Numbered from the stretch's first letter, positions 21,832 through 30,629 are shown. The stretch: 47,845 nucleotides of DNA from CAYLZW01 sp964388085 (GCA_964388085.1 CAYLZW010000011.1:1-47845), one strand, 5' to 3'. Numbers and translations: made by a program. Notes: generated from the sequence alone by a model not told the origin.

Positions 21832-24144
21832 GTGCTCGGCCTCGTCGCGTGTCTGCTCACTTTGCTCGCGGCCCCGCTCGCCGCCGTCGCGGGCGTGGCG
21901 CGCGTCTCGCTCGCGGCCCCCGTCGGCGCGCTCGTGTCCGCCGCGGCGGCGTTCGCGTTCGCGCTCGCTTGGGCCGCCGGCGGCGGCTCCCTCGTCGACG
22001 TCCCTTGGCTGCCGCCGCCCTTCGCCGAGGCGCGGCTCACGTTCGTCCTCGATGACCTCGGCGCGCTCTACGCCACGCTCGTGACCGGCCTTGGCGCCGT
22101 CGTCACCGTGTACAGCCGAGGCTATCTGCCTCCGCACCTCGAGCACCGATCGAGAGGGGCCACAGAGCGACGTCCGGCGCGCGAGGAGGTGCGCTTCGTC
22201 GCGCTCCTGCTCGCGTTCATGGCGAGCATGGTGGCGCTCGTGCTCGCGCAGGATCTGCTGCTGATGTTCGTCGCCCTCGACGTCACGGCGCTGCTCTCGT
22301 TCCTGCTCATCCGCTTCGACTACCAGCAGCGCGAGGCCCGTCAGGCTTCGCTCATGGCGCTGTTCGTCACCGCGGGCCCTTCGCCGTTCTTTGTCGTCGG
22401 GGCGCTGCTCCTCGGGCAGCGCTACGGCACCACGTCGCTGGCGGAGCTGTCCGCGCAGGGCGCCACGGCCACCTCGTGGGCGGCCGGGCTGCTGGTCGCC
22501 GGCGTGCTGGCGAAGAGCGCGCAGGTGCCGCTGCACTTCTGGCTGCCGCGCGCGATGGTAGCGCCGACCCCGGTCTCGGCGTTCTTGCACTCCGCCGCCA
22601 TGGTCGCGGCGGGCGTCATCGTGCTGCAGCGCGTGCGTCCGCTGCTCGAGGGCGCGCCGCAGGTGTTGGCGGCCATGCTGGTCATCGGGCTCGCCTCCAT
22701 CGTCGTCGGCAGCGCCGGCGCGCTGGTCCGCGACGAGCTGAAGGCGGTGCTCGCGGCCTCCACCATCGCGCAGTACGGGCACGTGATGGTGCTGCTCGCG
22801 CTCGGCGGCGACGACGGCAACGCCGGCGCGCCGCTCTATGTCGTCGTGCACGGGCTCTGCAAAGCGGCGCTCTTTCTCAGCGCGGGCGCCGTCACGCTCA
22901 CGACGGGGCAGAGCCGTCTGTCGCAGCTCGGCGGGCTGTTGCGGGCGCGTCCGCTGCTGGCGATGGGCAGCGGGGTCGCTGCGCTCGGGCTCGCGGGGGC
23001 GCCGCTGACCGGCGGCTACTTCAAGGACGAGGCGCTCTTCGCGGCCGCTTGGCGGCACAGCCCGTGGCTCGGCGTCGCCCTGACCGTCGTGGTCGCGCTC
23101 ACCGCCGCCTATGCGCTGCGCTTTTGGACGCGCATCTTCCTCGGGCCGCGCATTCGCGAGCTCGAGCTGCGCCCGACGTCCCGCTGGCTCACGCTGCCCA
23201 TCGCGTTGCTCGCCGTCGTCGTCGTCGCGCTCGGCGCGTGGCCCTGGCCGGTGAACGCGCTGGCGAACGCGGCCGGCGCGCTCGTGAACGGCGGCGAGGT
23301 CTCCGTGCACCTCTCCTACGGCTACGCGGGGGCGCGGACGCTGTCGGCGCTGTTCGCTTGGCTGCTCGGCCTCTCGCTGTTCGCCCTGCAGCGGCGGCTA
23401 GAGCATCGAACGTGGCTGTATGAGCGCGTCCCCTGGTTGCTCTCGACGCCGCTCTCCCGTCGCCTGTTGCGCGCGCTGTGGCGCCTGTCCGACTACGGCC
23501 ATGGCGTCGAGGCGCGGGATATGCGCGACCGCGTCGGCTTCGTGCTGCTGCCGAGCGCGGCGCTCATCGCGCTGGCCGCGTTCTTCACCTCGCAGTCCTT
23601 CGCGTTGCACCTCGGAGGCCTGCGTCTCGACGACATGCCCACCGCGCTGGCGCTCGTGGTGGCCGGCGTGGCCGCCATCGCCGCGGCGTCCATGCGCAAG
23701 CACGTCGCCATCGTGCTGATGCTCTCCTTCGTCGGCTTCTCGCTCGCGCTCGTGTTCAGCGCCACCGGCGCGCCCGACGTCGCGCTGGTGGCCGTGCTCA
23801 TCGAGACCATGCTGACGCTGCTGTTTCTCACCGCGCTCTCCCGTGTCCCCGAGGAGCAGCTGCGCCGCTCGCGCGAGCACACCTCGTCGTTCCCGCGCAG
23901 ACAGCTCTTCATCGCCGGGCTGGCGGGTGGCGCGACGCTGTTTCTGACCTGGACCATCCTCTCCCTGCCGCGGCCCGCGCTGCCGACGCTCGACTACCTC
24001 GAGCTCGCCGAGGACGCGCACGCGATGGACGTCGTCACCTCCATCCTGGCGGACTTCCGCGGCCTCGACACCATGGGCGAGATGACGGTGCTCGCCGTCG
24101 CCGCCGTCGGCGTGCTCGCCATGACGTGGCGGAGGCCCGCGTGA
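21832..24144 (+). CDS. mrpA: Na+/H+ antiporter subunit A
   Basis: A 770-residue, roughly 20-helix subunit of the seven-protein Mrp antiporter, which exchanges cytoplasmic Na+ (or K+) for external H+. The N-terminal 500 residues are NuoL-like, with the key Lys in LAKSAQVPLHFWLPRAM and VHGLCKAALF downstream. The C-terminal part carries the extra MrpA/MbhE-type helices ending FRGLDTMGEM. In the fifth-helix motif, usually WELTSxxSFLLI, the Glu is Asp (D150, in ALDVTALLSFLLI). The start is GTG at 21832 with no strong Shine-Dalgarno. Its stop overlaps mrpB. Confidence 0.95.
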   Translation: MLGLVACLLTLLAAPLAAVAGVARVSLAAPVGALVSAAAAFAFALAWAAGGGSLVDVPWLPPPFAEARLTFVLDDLGALYATLVTGLGAVVTVYSRGYLPPHLEHRSRGATERRPAREEVRFVALLLAFMASMVALVLAQDLLLMFVALDVTALLSFLLIRFDYQQREARQASLMALFVTAGPSPFFVVGALLLGQRYGTTSLAELSAQGATATSWAAGLLVAGVLAKSAQVPLHFWLPRAMVAPTPVSAFLHSAAMVAAGVIVLQRVRPLLEGAPQVLAAMLVIGLASIVVGSAGALVRDELKAVLAASTIAQYGHVMVLLALGGDDGNAGAPLYVVVHGLCKAALFLSAGAVTLTTGQSRLSQLGGLLRARPLLAMGSGVAALGLAGAPLTGGYFKDEALFAAAWRHSPWLGVALTVVVALTAAYALRFWTRIFLGPRIRELELRPTSRWLTLPIALLAVVVVALGAWPWPVNALANAAGALVNGGEVSVHLSYGYAGARTLSALFAWLLGLSLFALQRRLEHRTWLYERVPWLLSTPLSRRLLRALWRLSDYGHGVEARDMRDRVGFVLLPSAALIALAAFFTSQSFALHLGGLRLDDMPTALALVVAGVAAIAAASMRKHVAIVLMLSFVGFSLALVFSATGAPDVALVAVLIETMLTLLFLTALSRVPEEQLRRSREHTSSFPRRQLFIAGLAGGATLFLTWTILSLPRPALPTLDYLELAEDAHAMDVVTSILADFRGLDTMGEMTVLAVAAVGVLAMTWRRPA

Positions 24145-24572
24145 CGCTGCTCGTGCGCCACGTGTCGAGCTTCCTTCTGCCCGCGTCCATGGTGATCGCG
24201 CTGGCGATCCTGGTGAAGGGCTACACGCAGGTCGGTGACGGCTTCGCGGCGGGCGTGGTCGCGGCGCTCGGCGTCGTCGTGCAGTACGTCGGACACGGCC
24301 GAGAGGACGCGCGCGCGAAGCTGAGCGCGTGGCTCGGCATGAAGGGCCTCCTCGTCGGCCTCGCGCTCATGCTTTTCGTGGTGTTCGCGCCGACGCTGCG
24401 CGGTCAATCGCTCGTCACGCACTTCCCGGCGCCGGAGGCCTCGCTCACGAGCGTCGGCAGCATCGATCTGCACACGGCGGCGCTCTTCGACGTCGGCGTG
24501 TTTCTCGTGGTGCTGAACGCGCTCGTGCTCGTGCTCGACCACCTCATCGAGCTGCGCGAGGACGCGTCATGA
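24141..24572 (+). CDS. mrpB: Na+/H+ antiporter subunit B
   Basis: A 143-residue membrane subunit with four hydrophobic segments and the MnhB signature GDGFAAGVVAALGVVVQY. It begins with GTG overlapping the mrpA stop (GTGA) and its own stop overlaps mrpC, so expression is translationally coupled. The length matches the family (about 140). Confidence 0.93.
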   Translation: MTLLVRHVSSFLLPASMVIALAILVKGYTQVGDGFAAGVVAALGVVVQYVGHGREDARAKLSAWLGMKGLLVGLALMLFVVFAPTLRGQSLVTHFPAPEASLTSVGSIDLHTAALFDVGVFLVVLNALVLVLDHLIELREDAS

Positions 24573-24925
24573 TCGCGCTCACCGCCGTCGTCATCAGCGT
24601 GCTGTTCGGCTGCGCCGTCTCTCTCATGCTGACGCCGGATCTGTTCAAGGTCGCCGCCGGCACGATGCTGCTCACCAACAGCGCCATCCTCTTCCTCGTC
24701 GGCAAAGACCTGGGTGCGCACGCGGAGGCGATCTTCCCCCTCCGCGACCTCGGAGACGTCTCCGATCCGCTGGCGCAGGCGCTCGTCATCACCGCCATCG
24801 TGATCGGCTTCGGCATCACGGCGCTGCTCTTGCGCGTCGGGCTGTCCGTCGCCGCCGCGCACGGCACCTGCGATCTCGAGGCGCTGCGCCGCTTGGAGAA
24901 CGTCGAGCGTGAGGAGCGCTCATGA
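24569..24925 (+). CDS. mrpC: Na+/H+ antiporter subunit C
   Basis: A 118-residue NuoK-like subunit with three hydrophobic segments. Family motifs include GTMLLTNSAILFLVG and the ADPLAQALVITAIVIGF type stretch (here SDPLAQALVITAIVIG). ATGA overlap with mrpB upstream and mrpD downstream. Confidence 0.94.
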   Translation: MIALTAVVISVLFGCAVSLMLTPDLFKVAAGTMLLTNSAILFLVGKDLGAHAEAIFPLRDLGDVSDPLAQALVITAIVIGFGITALLLRVGLSVAAAHGTCDLEALRRLENVEREERS

Positions 24926-26286
24926 GCTTCCTGACGCCGCTCGCCATCGCGTGGGTCGCCGCCGTCGCCGTCCTGGCCCTCGACGGCCGCAAGACACAAG
25001 TCGCCTGCTTGGCGCTGCTCGCGCTCGCCCTGGTGTTCGTCCTGGACGCCGGCCTGCTGCTGCGCACACAGAGCGGCCTCGTGCTCGAGGACGTGACGGG
25101 CCGCTGGAGCGCGGGCATCGGCATCCAGATGCGCATCGACGCCGCCTCCGCGCTGTTCGCGACGCTGTCGGCGGCGGTGCTCGTCATCGTGCTCGCGCAC
25201 GAGATGCTCGAGGGCATCCACTCGCGCGCCTTCCCCGCCCTCGTGCTGTTCCTCTGCGTGGGGCTGCACGGCGTGTTCTTCACGGCGGACGCGTTCAACT
25301 TCTATGTCTTCTTCGAGCTCTCGATGGTGAGCGCCTTCGCGTTCGCGTCCTACGGGCACGGCGCCGCGCGGCTGCGCGCGACCTGGGTGTTCATCGTCGT
25401 CAACTTGATCGGCTCTGTGATGTTGCTCGCCGGCGTGACCTCGCTCTACCACGTGTCCGGCACGCTCAACCTCGAGGGCATGGCCGTGCGCGTGCTGCGC
25501 GAGGGCGGCATGCCGCTCCTCTTGCCGGCGGCGCTCGTGTTCGCCGCGTTCTCGCTGAAGCTCGGGCTGTTCCCGTTCCACTATTGGGTGCCGCCCGTCT
25601 ATCGCGACACGAGGCCCGCCGTCGCCGCCATCTTCACCGGCGCGCTCGCCACCATCGGCAGCTACGGGCTGCTGCGCCTCGGCTTCGGCATCTTCGCGCC
25701 CGAGCTCGAGGGCGCGCGCACCTTGCTCGTGCTGCTCGGGGCCGGCAGCGCGCTGTACGGCAGCGTGCTGGCGTTCCACAGGCGGGTCGCGGCGGAGACG
25801 TTCGCCTACGTGTCCATCGCGCACGCGGGGCTGCTCATGCTCGCCATCGGGGTCGGCGGCACGAAGGGCATCAGCGCCGCGCTCTGGCTGATGATCGCGG
25901 GCGCCCTCGACAAGGCGCTGCTCTTCCTCGCGCTCGACGTGCCCGCCGCCAAGGGGAGGCTGTTGTCGGGCATCGGCGCCACCAGCTCGAGCGGCATCCC
26001 GCTCAGCGTCGGCTTCATCGGCAAGCTCGCGCTCCTGCAGGCGGCGGTCGTCGAGGGTGCCATCGGTGTGGCCATCGTCATCGTGCTGGCGACCGCGTTC
26101 TCCATCGGCGGACTGTTCCGGCAGTTCTGGAGCACGCCGGAAGCGGAGCCGCGCGAGGGCGGACACACGAGGTGCGCGAGCATGGTGTTCCTGCTCGGCC
26201 TCGCGGTGCTGTTGCTGGGCGCCGCGCCCGCGCTCTTGAACGGCGTCGTCGAGGCCGCGGCGCACGCGCTCCGGGGCATGCCATGA
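24922..26286 (+). CDS. mrpD: Na+/H+ antiporter subunit D
   Basis: A 454-residue NuoN/NuoM-like proton-channel subunit with about 14 hydrophobic helices. The conserved channel Glu is present (E132 in VFFELSMVSAF), and so is the Lys (K213 in SLKLGLFPFHYW). SIAHAGLLMLAIG and SVGFIGKLALLQA are further family motifs. It forms the antiporter core with MrpA. Its start overlaps mrpC and its stop overlaps mrpE (ATGA). Confidence 0.95.
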   Translation: MSFLTPLAIAWVAAVAVLALDGRKTQVACLALLALALVFVLDAGLLLRTQSGLVLEDVTGRWSAGIGIQMRIDAASALFATLSAAVLVIVLAHEMLEGIHSRAFPALVLFLCVGLHGVFFTADAFNFYVFFELSMVSAFAFASYGHGAARLRATWVFIVVNLIGSVMLLAGVTSLYHVSGTLNLEGMAVRVLREGGMPLLLPAALVFAAFSLKLGLFPFHYWVPPVYRDTRPAVAAIFTGALATIGSYGLLRLGFGIFAPELEGARTLLVLLGAGSALYGSVLAFHRRVAAETFAYVSIAHAGLLMLAIGVGGTKGISAALWLMIAGALDKALLFLALDVPAAKGRLLSGIGATSSSGIPLSVGFIGKLALLQAAVVEGAIGVAIVIVLATAFSIGGLFRQFWSTPEAEPREGGHTRCASMVFLLGLAVLLLGAAPALLNGVVEAAAHALRGMP

Positions 26287-26762
26287 CGCGCGCGTTCGCG
26301 ACCCTGGGCCTCGCGGCGCTGTACCTCGGCACGCTCGGGACCGTCGCCGCGGCGGACATGGTGGTCGCGTTGCTCGTCGGCGCGGCGCTCGCGTACCGGT
26401 CCACGCCGCCGGCCACGGGAGACGCCTGGGCGTCGCTGCGCAAGGCGTCGGCTCTGCCGCGCTTCCTGCTCGGCGTCGTCATCGAGGTGCTGCGCGGCTC
26501 GGCGGAGATGACGCTCGTCGTGCTCGGCGCGCGCGACTGGCGGCGGCAGGGCCTTCTCGAGGTCGAGCTCGGCGATCGCACGCCGCTCGGCGTCACCGTG
26601 ACGGCCCTCGTCACCGGCCTCAGCCCCGGCAGCGTCGTCATCGAGGTCGACTGGCAGCGCCGGGTCATGTTGGTCCACGTCATCGACGCCACGGACGGCG
26701 ACGCCGTGCGCCGTCACATCCAAGCCTTCTACCAGCGCTACCAGGCGCCGGTGTTCCCTTGA
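26283..26762 (+). CDS. mrpE: Na+/H+ antiporter subunit E
   Basis: A 159-residue subunit with two N-terminal hydrophobic segments and a cytoplasmic C-terminal domain typical of MnhE. Visible signatures are GVTVTALVTGLSPGSVVIEVD and MLVHVIDATD. Overlaps mrpD by four bases and precedes mrpF by 19 bp. Confidence 0.94.
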   Translation: MTRAFATLGLAALYLGTLGTVAAADMVVALLVGAALAYRSTPPATGDAWASLRKASALPRFLLGVVIEVLRGSAEMTLVVLGARDWRRQGLLEVELGDRTPLGVTVTALVTGLSPGSVVIEVDWQRRVMLVHVIDATDGDAVRRHIQAFYQRYQAPVFP

Positions 26763-26781
26763 GCGCGAGGAGCGAGGCGCC

Positions 26782-27051
26782 ATGCACGAGTGGCTCTACT
26801 ACGTCGTGATGTCCTGGCTCGTGGTGCTGCTCGGGCTGCTCGCGTTCCGCGCCGTGCGCGCCACGCGCACGACCGATCGCATCGTCGCCCTCGACACGCT
26901 CTCCTACGTCATCGTCGCCGCGCTCTCGGTCATCACGCTCGAGCGTCAGCTCGCGGGCTACCTCGACGTGGCGCTGGCGCTCGCGCTGTTGTCGTTCGCC
27001 CAGACCGTGGCGGCGTCGAGCTACTGCCTCGCGGGCCGGGTGACGCCGTGA
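26782..27051 (+). CDS. mrpF: Na+/H+ antiporter subunit F
   Basis: An 89-residue, three-helix subunit with the MnhF motif RATRTTDRIVALDTLS. The spacing to mrpE contains GCGAGGAGCGAGG, which provides a ribosome site. The stop overlaps the GTG of mrpG. Confidence 0.94.
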   Translation: MHEWLYYVVMSWLVVLLGLLAFRAVRATRTTDRIVALDTLSYVIVAALSVITLERQLAGYLDVALALALLSFAQTVAASSYCLAGRVTP

Positions 27052-27506
27052 GCCTCCGCGCCCTCGTCGCCGACGGGTTCGTGCTGAGCGGCGTCATCGT
27101 CATCACGCTCGCGGTGTACGGGGTCATGCGGCTGCCGGACACCTTCGCGAGGATCCACTCGGCGAGCAAAGCCGCGGCGCTCGGCGTCGTGCTGCTCTTG
27201 CTCGCCACCGTCACGAGCGGCGAGCTCGACATGATGGTGCGCGCGCTCGTCGTCGCCGTGTTCCTCTGCATCACCGCGCCGGTCGGCTCCCACGCCGCCG
27301 CGCGCCTCGAGCGCGCCTGCCGGGAAGGCGAGCTGCGGGAGCGACGCTTCGGTGCCCTCGCGGCCCAGACGCAAGCGCTCCCTCCGTCCGCGCGGACGCG
27401 CTCGACGCGAAAGAGCCCGCGGGAGGCCGCGGGCTCTTCACGCGCGCTGCGTCGCGACACGCCCCCCTCGGAAGGGGAAGCTCGCGATCCTCCGCGCCGT
27501 CCGTAG
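27048..27506 (+). CDS. mrpG: Na+/H+ antiporter subunit G with low-complexity tail
   Basis: A 152-residue reading frame. The first about 105 residues are a normal MrpG/MnhG with three helices and the motif YGVMRLPDTFARIHSASKAAALG. The remaining about 45 residues are Arg/Ser/Pro-rich and unlike the family. A perfect 12-bp hairpin lies inside this tail (27411-27438), so much of the mRNA may end before the stop codon. Starts with GTG overlapping mrpF. It is the last gene of the operon. Confidence 0.92.
   Translation: MSLRALVADGFVLSGVIVITLAVYGVMRLPDTFARIHSASKAAALGVVLLLLATVTSGELDMMVRALVVAVFLCITAPVGSHAAARLERACREGELRERRFGALAAQTQALPPSARTRSTRKSPREAAGSSRALRRDTPPSEGEARDPPRRP
27411..27438. terminator. 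Bidirectional terminator-like hairpin inside the mrpG tail
   Basis: AAGAGCCCGCGG and CCGCGGGCTCTT are perfectly complementary (12 bp) around a four-base loop GAGG. The stem ends in A/T pairs on both sides, as in two-way terminators, and lies between convergent genes. It is 68 bp upstream of the mrpG stop codon. No long T-run follows on either strand. Confidence 0.65.
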
Positions 27507-27515
27507 GAGATCGAC

Positions 27516-27878
27516 TCAGTAGCGCGAGCGTCGCGGGCCGCGGTCGCCGCGGTCGCCGCCACGGCCGCCGCCGCCGCCGTAGCCGCCACCGCCACCGCCA
27601 CCGTAGCCGCCGCCGCCGCCGCCGCGCGGGCTGCGCTCCTGCGCCTCGTTGACGTTGATGGTGCGGCCGTCGAGCTCCGAGCCGTTCATCTGGTTCATGG
27701 CTTCGTCCGCGGCGCCTTCCTCCGCGAACGTCACGAAGCCGAAGCCGCGCGAACGACCGGTCTCCCGATCGGTGATCACCTTCGCGTCGAGGACCTCCCC
27801 AAAGCGCTCGAACGCCGCGAGCAGGCCGGCGTCGTCGGTGTTCCAGCTCAGGCTGCCAACAAACAACTTCTTGGACAC
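27516..27878 (-). CDS. RRM-type RNA-binding protein, Gly-rich tail
   Basis: A 120-residue protein: one RNA recognition motif (residues 3-77) with RNP2 KLFVGSLSW and RNP1 RGFGFVTF, then a Gly/Tyr/Arg tail with RGG-like ends. Such small bacterial RRM proteins bind single-stranded RNA and are often cold- or stress-induced; they are common in myxobacteria and cyanobacteria. The GTG start at 27878 is chosen because AGGAG lies seven bases upstream and the RRM begins right after it; the ATG at 27917 adds an unrelated Cys/Phe-rich leader. It is convergent with mrpG and probably shares its terminator. Confidence 0.92.
   Translation of the reverse strand: MSKKLFVGSLSWNTDDAGLLAAFERFGEVLDAKVITDRETGRSRGFGFVTFAEEGAADEAMNQMNGSELDGRTINVNEAQERSPRGGGGGGYGGGGGGGYGGGGGRGGDRGDRGPRRSRY
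27540..27625 (-). repeat. GGY/GGG codon repeats in the RNA-binding protein tail
   Basis: Runs of CCG/CCA triplets on the plus strand encode the alternating Gly blocks and single Tyr residues of the tail. The tract is low-complexity and may vary in length. Confidence 0.7.
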
Positions 27879-28089
27879 ACTTCTCTCCTGAAACACGAAC
27901 GCCTTGCATCCGTGCACTAGCCCGAGACGAACGCGCTCTTGGAGCCCCCGATCCCGAGGCGGCCTCTATGACCGCTCTCTCTTCGTACGCCGCCTGGTAG
28001 GGCGAGGAAAAGAGGGAACGCGGCAGCGCCCGCAGCGACGGCAAACTCTGCCGGCGAATCGCGCGCTTACGCCGCGAATGTCGACTGCC

Positions 28090-28632
28090 TCACGAGAGCC
28101 GGTGGCGCTCGAGGCGGGCCTCGTAGGTGCGCTCGCCGCTGGTAAGGAAAAGTGTGTCCTCCTGTCGCACCAGGGTCCAGCGGCTCCTGCGCTCGAGCCC
28201 CCGCGCGAGCTCGTCGAGGAAGAGCGGCGGCACCGCGACGACATCGATCCCTTCGCGCTTGTGGATGCGCTCGCCCTCGAGGCTCTTCGAGAGCAGCGCG
28301 GGATCCTTGTAGGTGTAGACGAACACCTGCGCGCACTGCCGCGTGGCCCGGTGCAAGCGCTCCGCGCTCGGCTGCCCGACCTCGATCCACGTCGTCAGCG
28401 CGCCGGTGAGATCGCGCACGAGCACGGCCGGCTCGTCGGGATCCGACAGGCCGCCCTGCGAGAACGCGATGCCCTCGGTCGTGTGCAGCGCGTAGGCGAG
28501 CACGCGCGTCAGCAGAAACGCCGGTGACTCCGACGGGTGCCGGGCCACGCGCAGCTCCAGGGTCTCGTACACGCCGCGCTCGATGTCGGAGAGCTCGAGC
28601 TCGAAGCGGTAGAGCTCACTCGGCTGCGCCAT
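28090..28632 (-). CDS. yaeQ: YaeQ family protein
   Basis: A 180-residue protein matching YaeQ in length (about 180) and motifs (LELSDIERGVYETLELRVARHPSE split as LELSDIERGVY and RVARHPSES, then LTRVLAYALH, EGIAFSQGGLSD, WIEVGQPSAERLHRA). YaeQ has a PD-(D/E)XK nuclease-like fold, and its biochemical role is not settled. No signal peptide. Its start overlaps the end of the HEAT-like gene by 17 bp, so the two are co-transcribed, with yaeQ second. Confidence 0.92.
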   Translation of the reverse strand: MAQPSELYRFELELSDIERGVYETLELRVARHPSESPAFLLTRVLAYALHTTEGIAFSQGGLSDPDEPAVLVRDLTGALTTWIEVGQPSAERLHRATRQCAQVFVYTYKDPALLSKSLEGERIHKREGIDVVAVPPLFLDELARGLERRSRWTLVRQEDTLFLTSGERTYEARLERHRLS

Positions 28633-30457
28633 CGGGCTGCTCCTCGTTGCTTGGCGGCTGGACGCTCGCCGGCTCGTTCTCGTCGTCGTCGTTCCAGATC
28701 TTCTGCAGCAAGCCGAAGATGCGGTTGCCCTGGAAGCGGCGCACGAGCGGTGAGCCGCTCTCGTCGTCAGCCGGCGTGGCCGGCTCCGCCAGCGGGACGG
28801 CCTCGACGGGCGGCGTCGCAGGCTCGCCCTCGGGTCTCAGGACGCCGTCGCTGAGATCGCCTTCGAGCACCGTCAGCCAGAGAGAGACGTCCTCGCGCGG
28901 GTTGTCCGTACGCGTGCCCGACCGAAGCAGCAGGGTCGTGTCGGCCGCCGACAAGCCGAAGCCGCGAGAGCGAAGGAGGATGTCGGCCTCGCGGAAGTCC
29001 TCGACGGTCGACAGCGTGCGCTCCCTGGCCGCGTCGTGATTGGTTCGCAGCAGGTCGCGCGCAGCGACGAGCTCGGCCCGTGCTCCGGACATCGCGACCT
29101 TGAGCTCCGCGGGTGGAAGGCGCGCCCTGATCGGTCGCTCGCTGCCGGCGAGCGTCGCCTTCGAGGCGGTGACGAGAAAGAGCCGCTGCCATTCGTGCTC
29201 GTCGGCGAGCAGGTCGGGGGGCAGCGTTGGCTCGCGCGCATAGAAACGAAAGCCCATCGGTGACGACGGAGATCCCACGACCACGCCTAGCAACGTCCAC
29301 TCGGCCGCGAGGTAACGCTCGGCGGCCGATAGCTCGCGCTCGTCGAGGGGAATGGATTCATGTTCAGCCCAGCGTCGGAGATCGTCCCTATCGTTGATGA
29401 GCCAGCTGTCGGAATACGCATAGCTGACCGGCAGCAGCGGGGCGCGCTCCTCCAGCGAGCCGTCGAGCTTCGCCATGGCGGCGAGCCCGTCGAACGCCGT
29501 CGGCGGCACGAGGAACGCGCCGGGAGAGGCCGGGAAGGCGAGCAGCATGGCAACGCGCTCGTGGCCGTGGCGCACCTCGGGGAGGATGGCGAGGCTGGCG
29601 ATGCCGTTGTCTGTGTGGAGATAGCTGGTGCGTGGGCGCTCCCGCGTCGCGCGCGGATCGTCCACGCTGGCGAGCGCTGGCGCGTCCGCGAACGGCGTCG
29701 AGCGCAAGGCGTCGAGCGCCGCGGTCATGCTCGCGTCCGAGCGCCGTCGCGCCATGCTTACGATGTGCTCCGCGGCCAGGCGGCGCAGCGCCTCGGTCCT
29801 CCCCTCGCGCACGATGTCGACGAGCACGGCCGGCTCGAGCGCCGCGAGCGCGGGGAAGAGCGCCCGCTGGACCTGCGGCCCGATCGTGCCCCCCTCGAGG
29901 AGAAGCACGGCCCAGGCACGCTGCCGTTGCGCGGAGCGCGCCTCTCGGGGGAGCTCCGGCGCGAGCACCAGGTCGTAGGTCAACTGCTGCGCGCGCGACG
30001 AGAACGGACGCTCCAGGGCCACGTTCGTCTCCAGCAGCGCGGCCATCCCCTGCAGCTCATCGAGGGGGTAGGCGTTCCCGATGAGCGCGGCGTTGGCCCA
30101 GGTGCGCACGAGGAGCGGAAGCGTCGCGTCGTCTCCCGCGTCCTCGAGAACGGCGAGCGCGGCGTCGCGGCCGGGGCCGTCCGGCACGATCATCCAGCTG
30201 AGGGTCTTGATGGCCTCCGCGCGCGCGTACAGGTCCGTGCTCGAGCGGACTGCTGTCGCGAGCGCCGGTACCGCGTCGACACCGAGGTCGAACAGCTTGT
30301 TCGCGGCGCCTCCTGCCTTCATGGGATCGGCCAGGTCCTTCACGAGCTCCGCGGCGCGCGCGCTGCTGGCAGCGTCGTCGTCGCGCGCGGCATCGGTCGG
30401 AGGGCTGGCCGCTGCGAGCAGCGTGCAAGCGACAGAGAGCATGGCGGTATGAAGCAC
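28616..30457 (-). CDS. Exported protein with HEAT-like helical repeats, unknown
   Basis: A 613-residue protein with a signal-like N-terminus (hydrophobic LSVACTLLAAAS). Residues 30-270 look like an alpha solenoid of HEAT-type repeats (LGVDAVPALATAVRSS, ARAEAIKTLSWMI, EALRRLAAEHIVSMARR). The middle is mixed alpha/beta with no recognised domain. The C-terminus is acidic and Pro-rich. GTG at 30457 is preferred because GGAGGGAAC precedes it; an in-frame ATG five codons on is the alternative. The upstream 71 codons of open frame are discarded. It overlaps yaeQ downstream and is divergent from glpK. Confidence 0.65.
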   Translation of the reverse strand: MLHTAMLSVACTLLAAASPPTDAARDDDAASSARAAELVKDLADPMKAGGAANKLFDLGVDAVPALATAVRSSTDLYARAEAIKTLSWMIVPDGPGRDAALAVLEDAGDDATLPLLVRTWANAALIGNAYPLDELQGMAALLETNVALERPFSSRAQQLTYDLVLAPELPREARSAQRQRAWAVLLLEGGTIGPQVQRALFPALAALEPAVLVDIVREGRTEALRRLAAEHIVSMARRRSDASMTAALDALRSTPFADAPALASVDDPRATRERPRTSYLHTDNGIASLAILPEVRHGHERVAMLLAFPASPGAFLVPPTAFDGLAAMAKLDGSLEERAPLLPVSYAYSDSWLINDRDDLRRWAEHESIPLDERELSAAERYLAAEWTLLGVVVGSPSSPMGFRFYAREPTLPPDLLADEHEWQRLFLVTASKATLAGSERPIRARLPPAELKVAMSGARAELVAARDLLRTNHDAARERTLSTVEDFREADILLRSRGFGLSAADTTLLLRSGTRTDNPREDVSLWLTVLEGDLSDGVLRPEGEPATPPVEAVPLAEPATPADDESGSPLVRRFQGNRIFGLLQKIWNDDDENEPASVQPPSNEEQPDGAAE

Positions 30458-30488
30458 GTTCCCTCCGCTCAGAGGCGCAGCGCGCCGC

Positions 30489-30513
30489 GGTGCTCGGGTG
30501 TAGCGCGAGCACC
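30489..30513. promoter_or_regulatory. 8-bp inverted repeat between the HEAT-protein gene and glpK
   Basis: GGTGCTCG and CGAGCACC flank a nine-base spacer in the 172-bp divergent region. This dyad could be an operator serving either gene. No clear promoter boxes are seen beside it. Confidence 0.3.
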
Positions 30514-30629
30514 CCGCCTGTGCATCCTCGCAGCGTCGAGCGCCCGGCGCGCAAAGCTGACGCCGCCCCTCGTGGCAGCCGTGCGCCGGTTGGACTATCT
30601 CCCCGGAGTCACATCTCGAGGGAGGCGAC

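Noticed and set aside
19348..23310. Minus-strand open frame of about 1320 codons across the nucleotidyltransferase, lipoprotein and mrpA genes
   Set aside because: Low-complexity Arg/Glu/His sequence with no motif; the plus strand carries well-supported genes throughout.
24909..26762. Long plus-strand frame running through mrpD before mrpE
   Set aside because: Only its last part (26283-26762) is real mrpE; the rest is out of frame with mrpD, which has full NuoN-type motifs.
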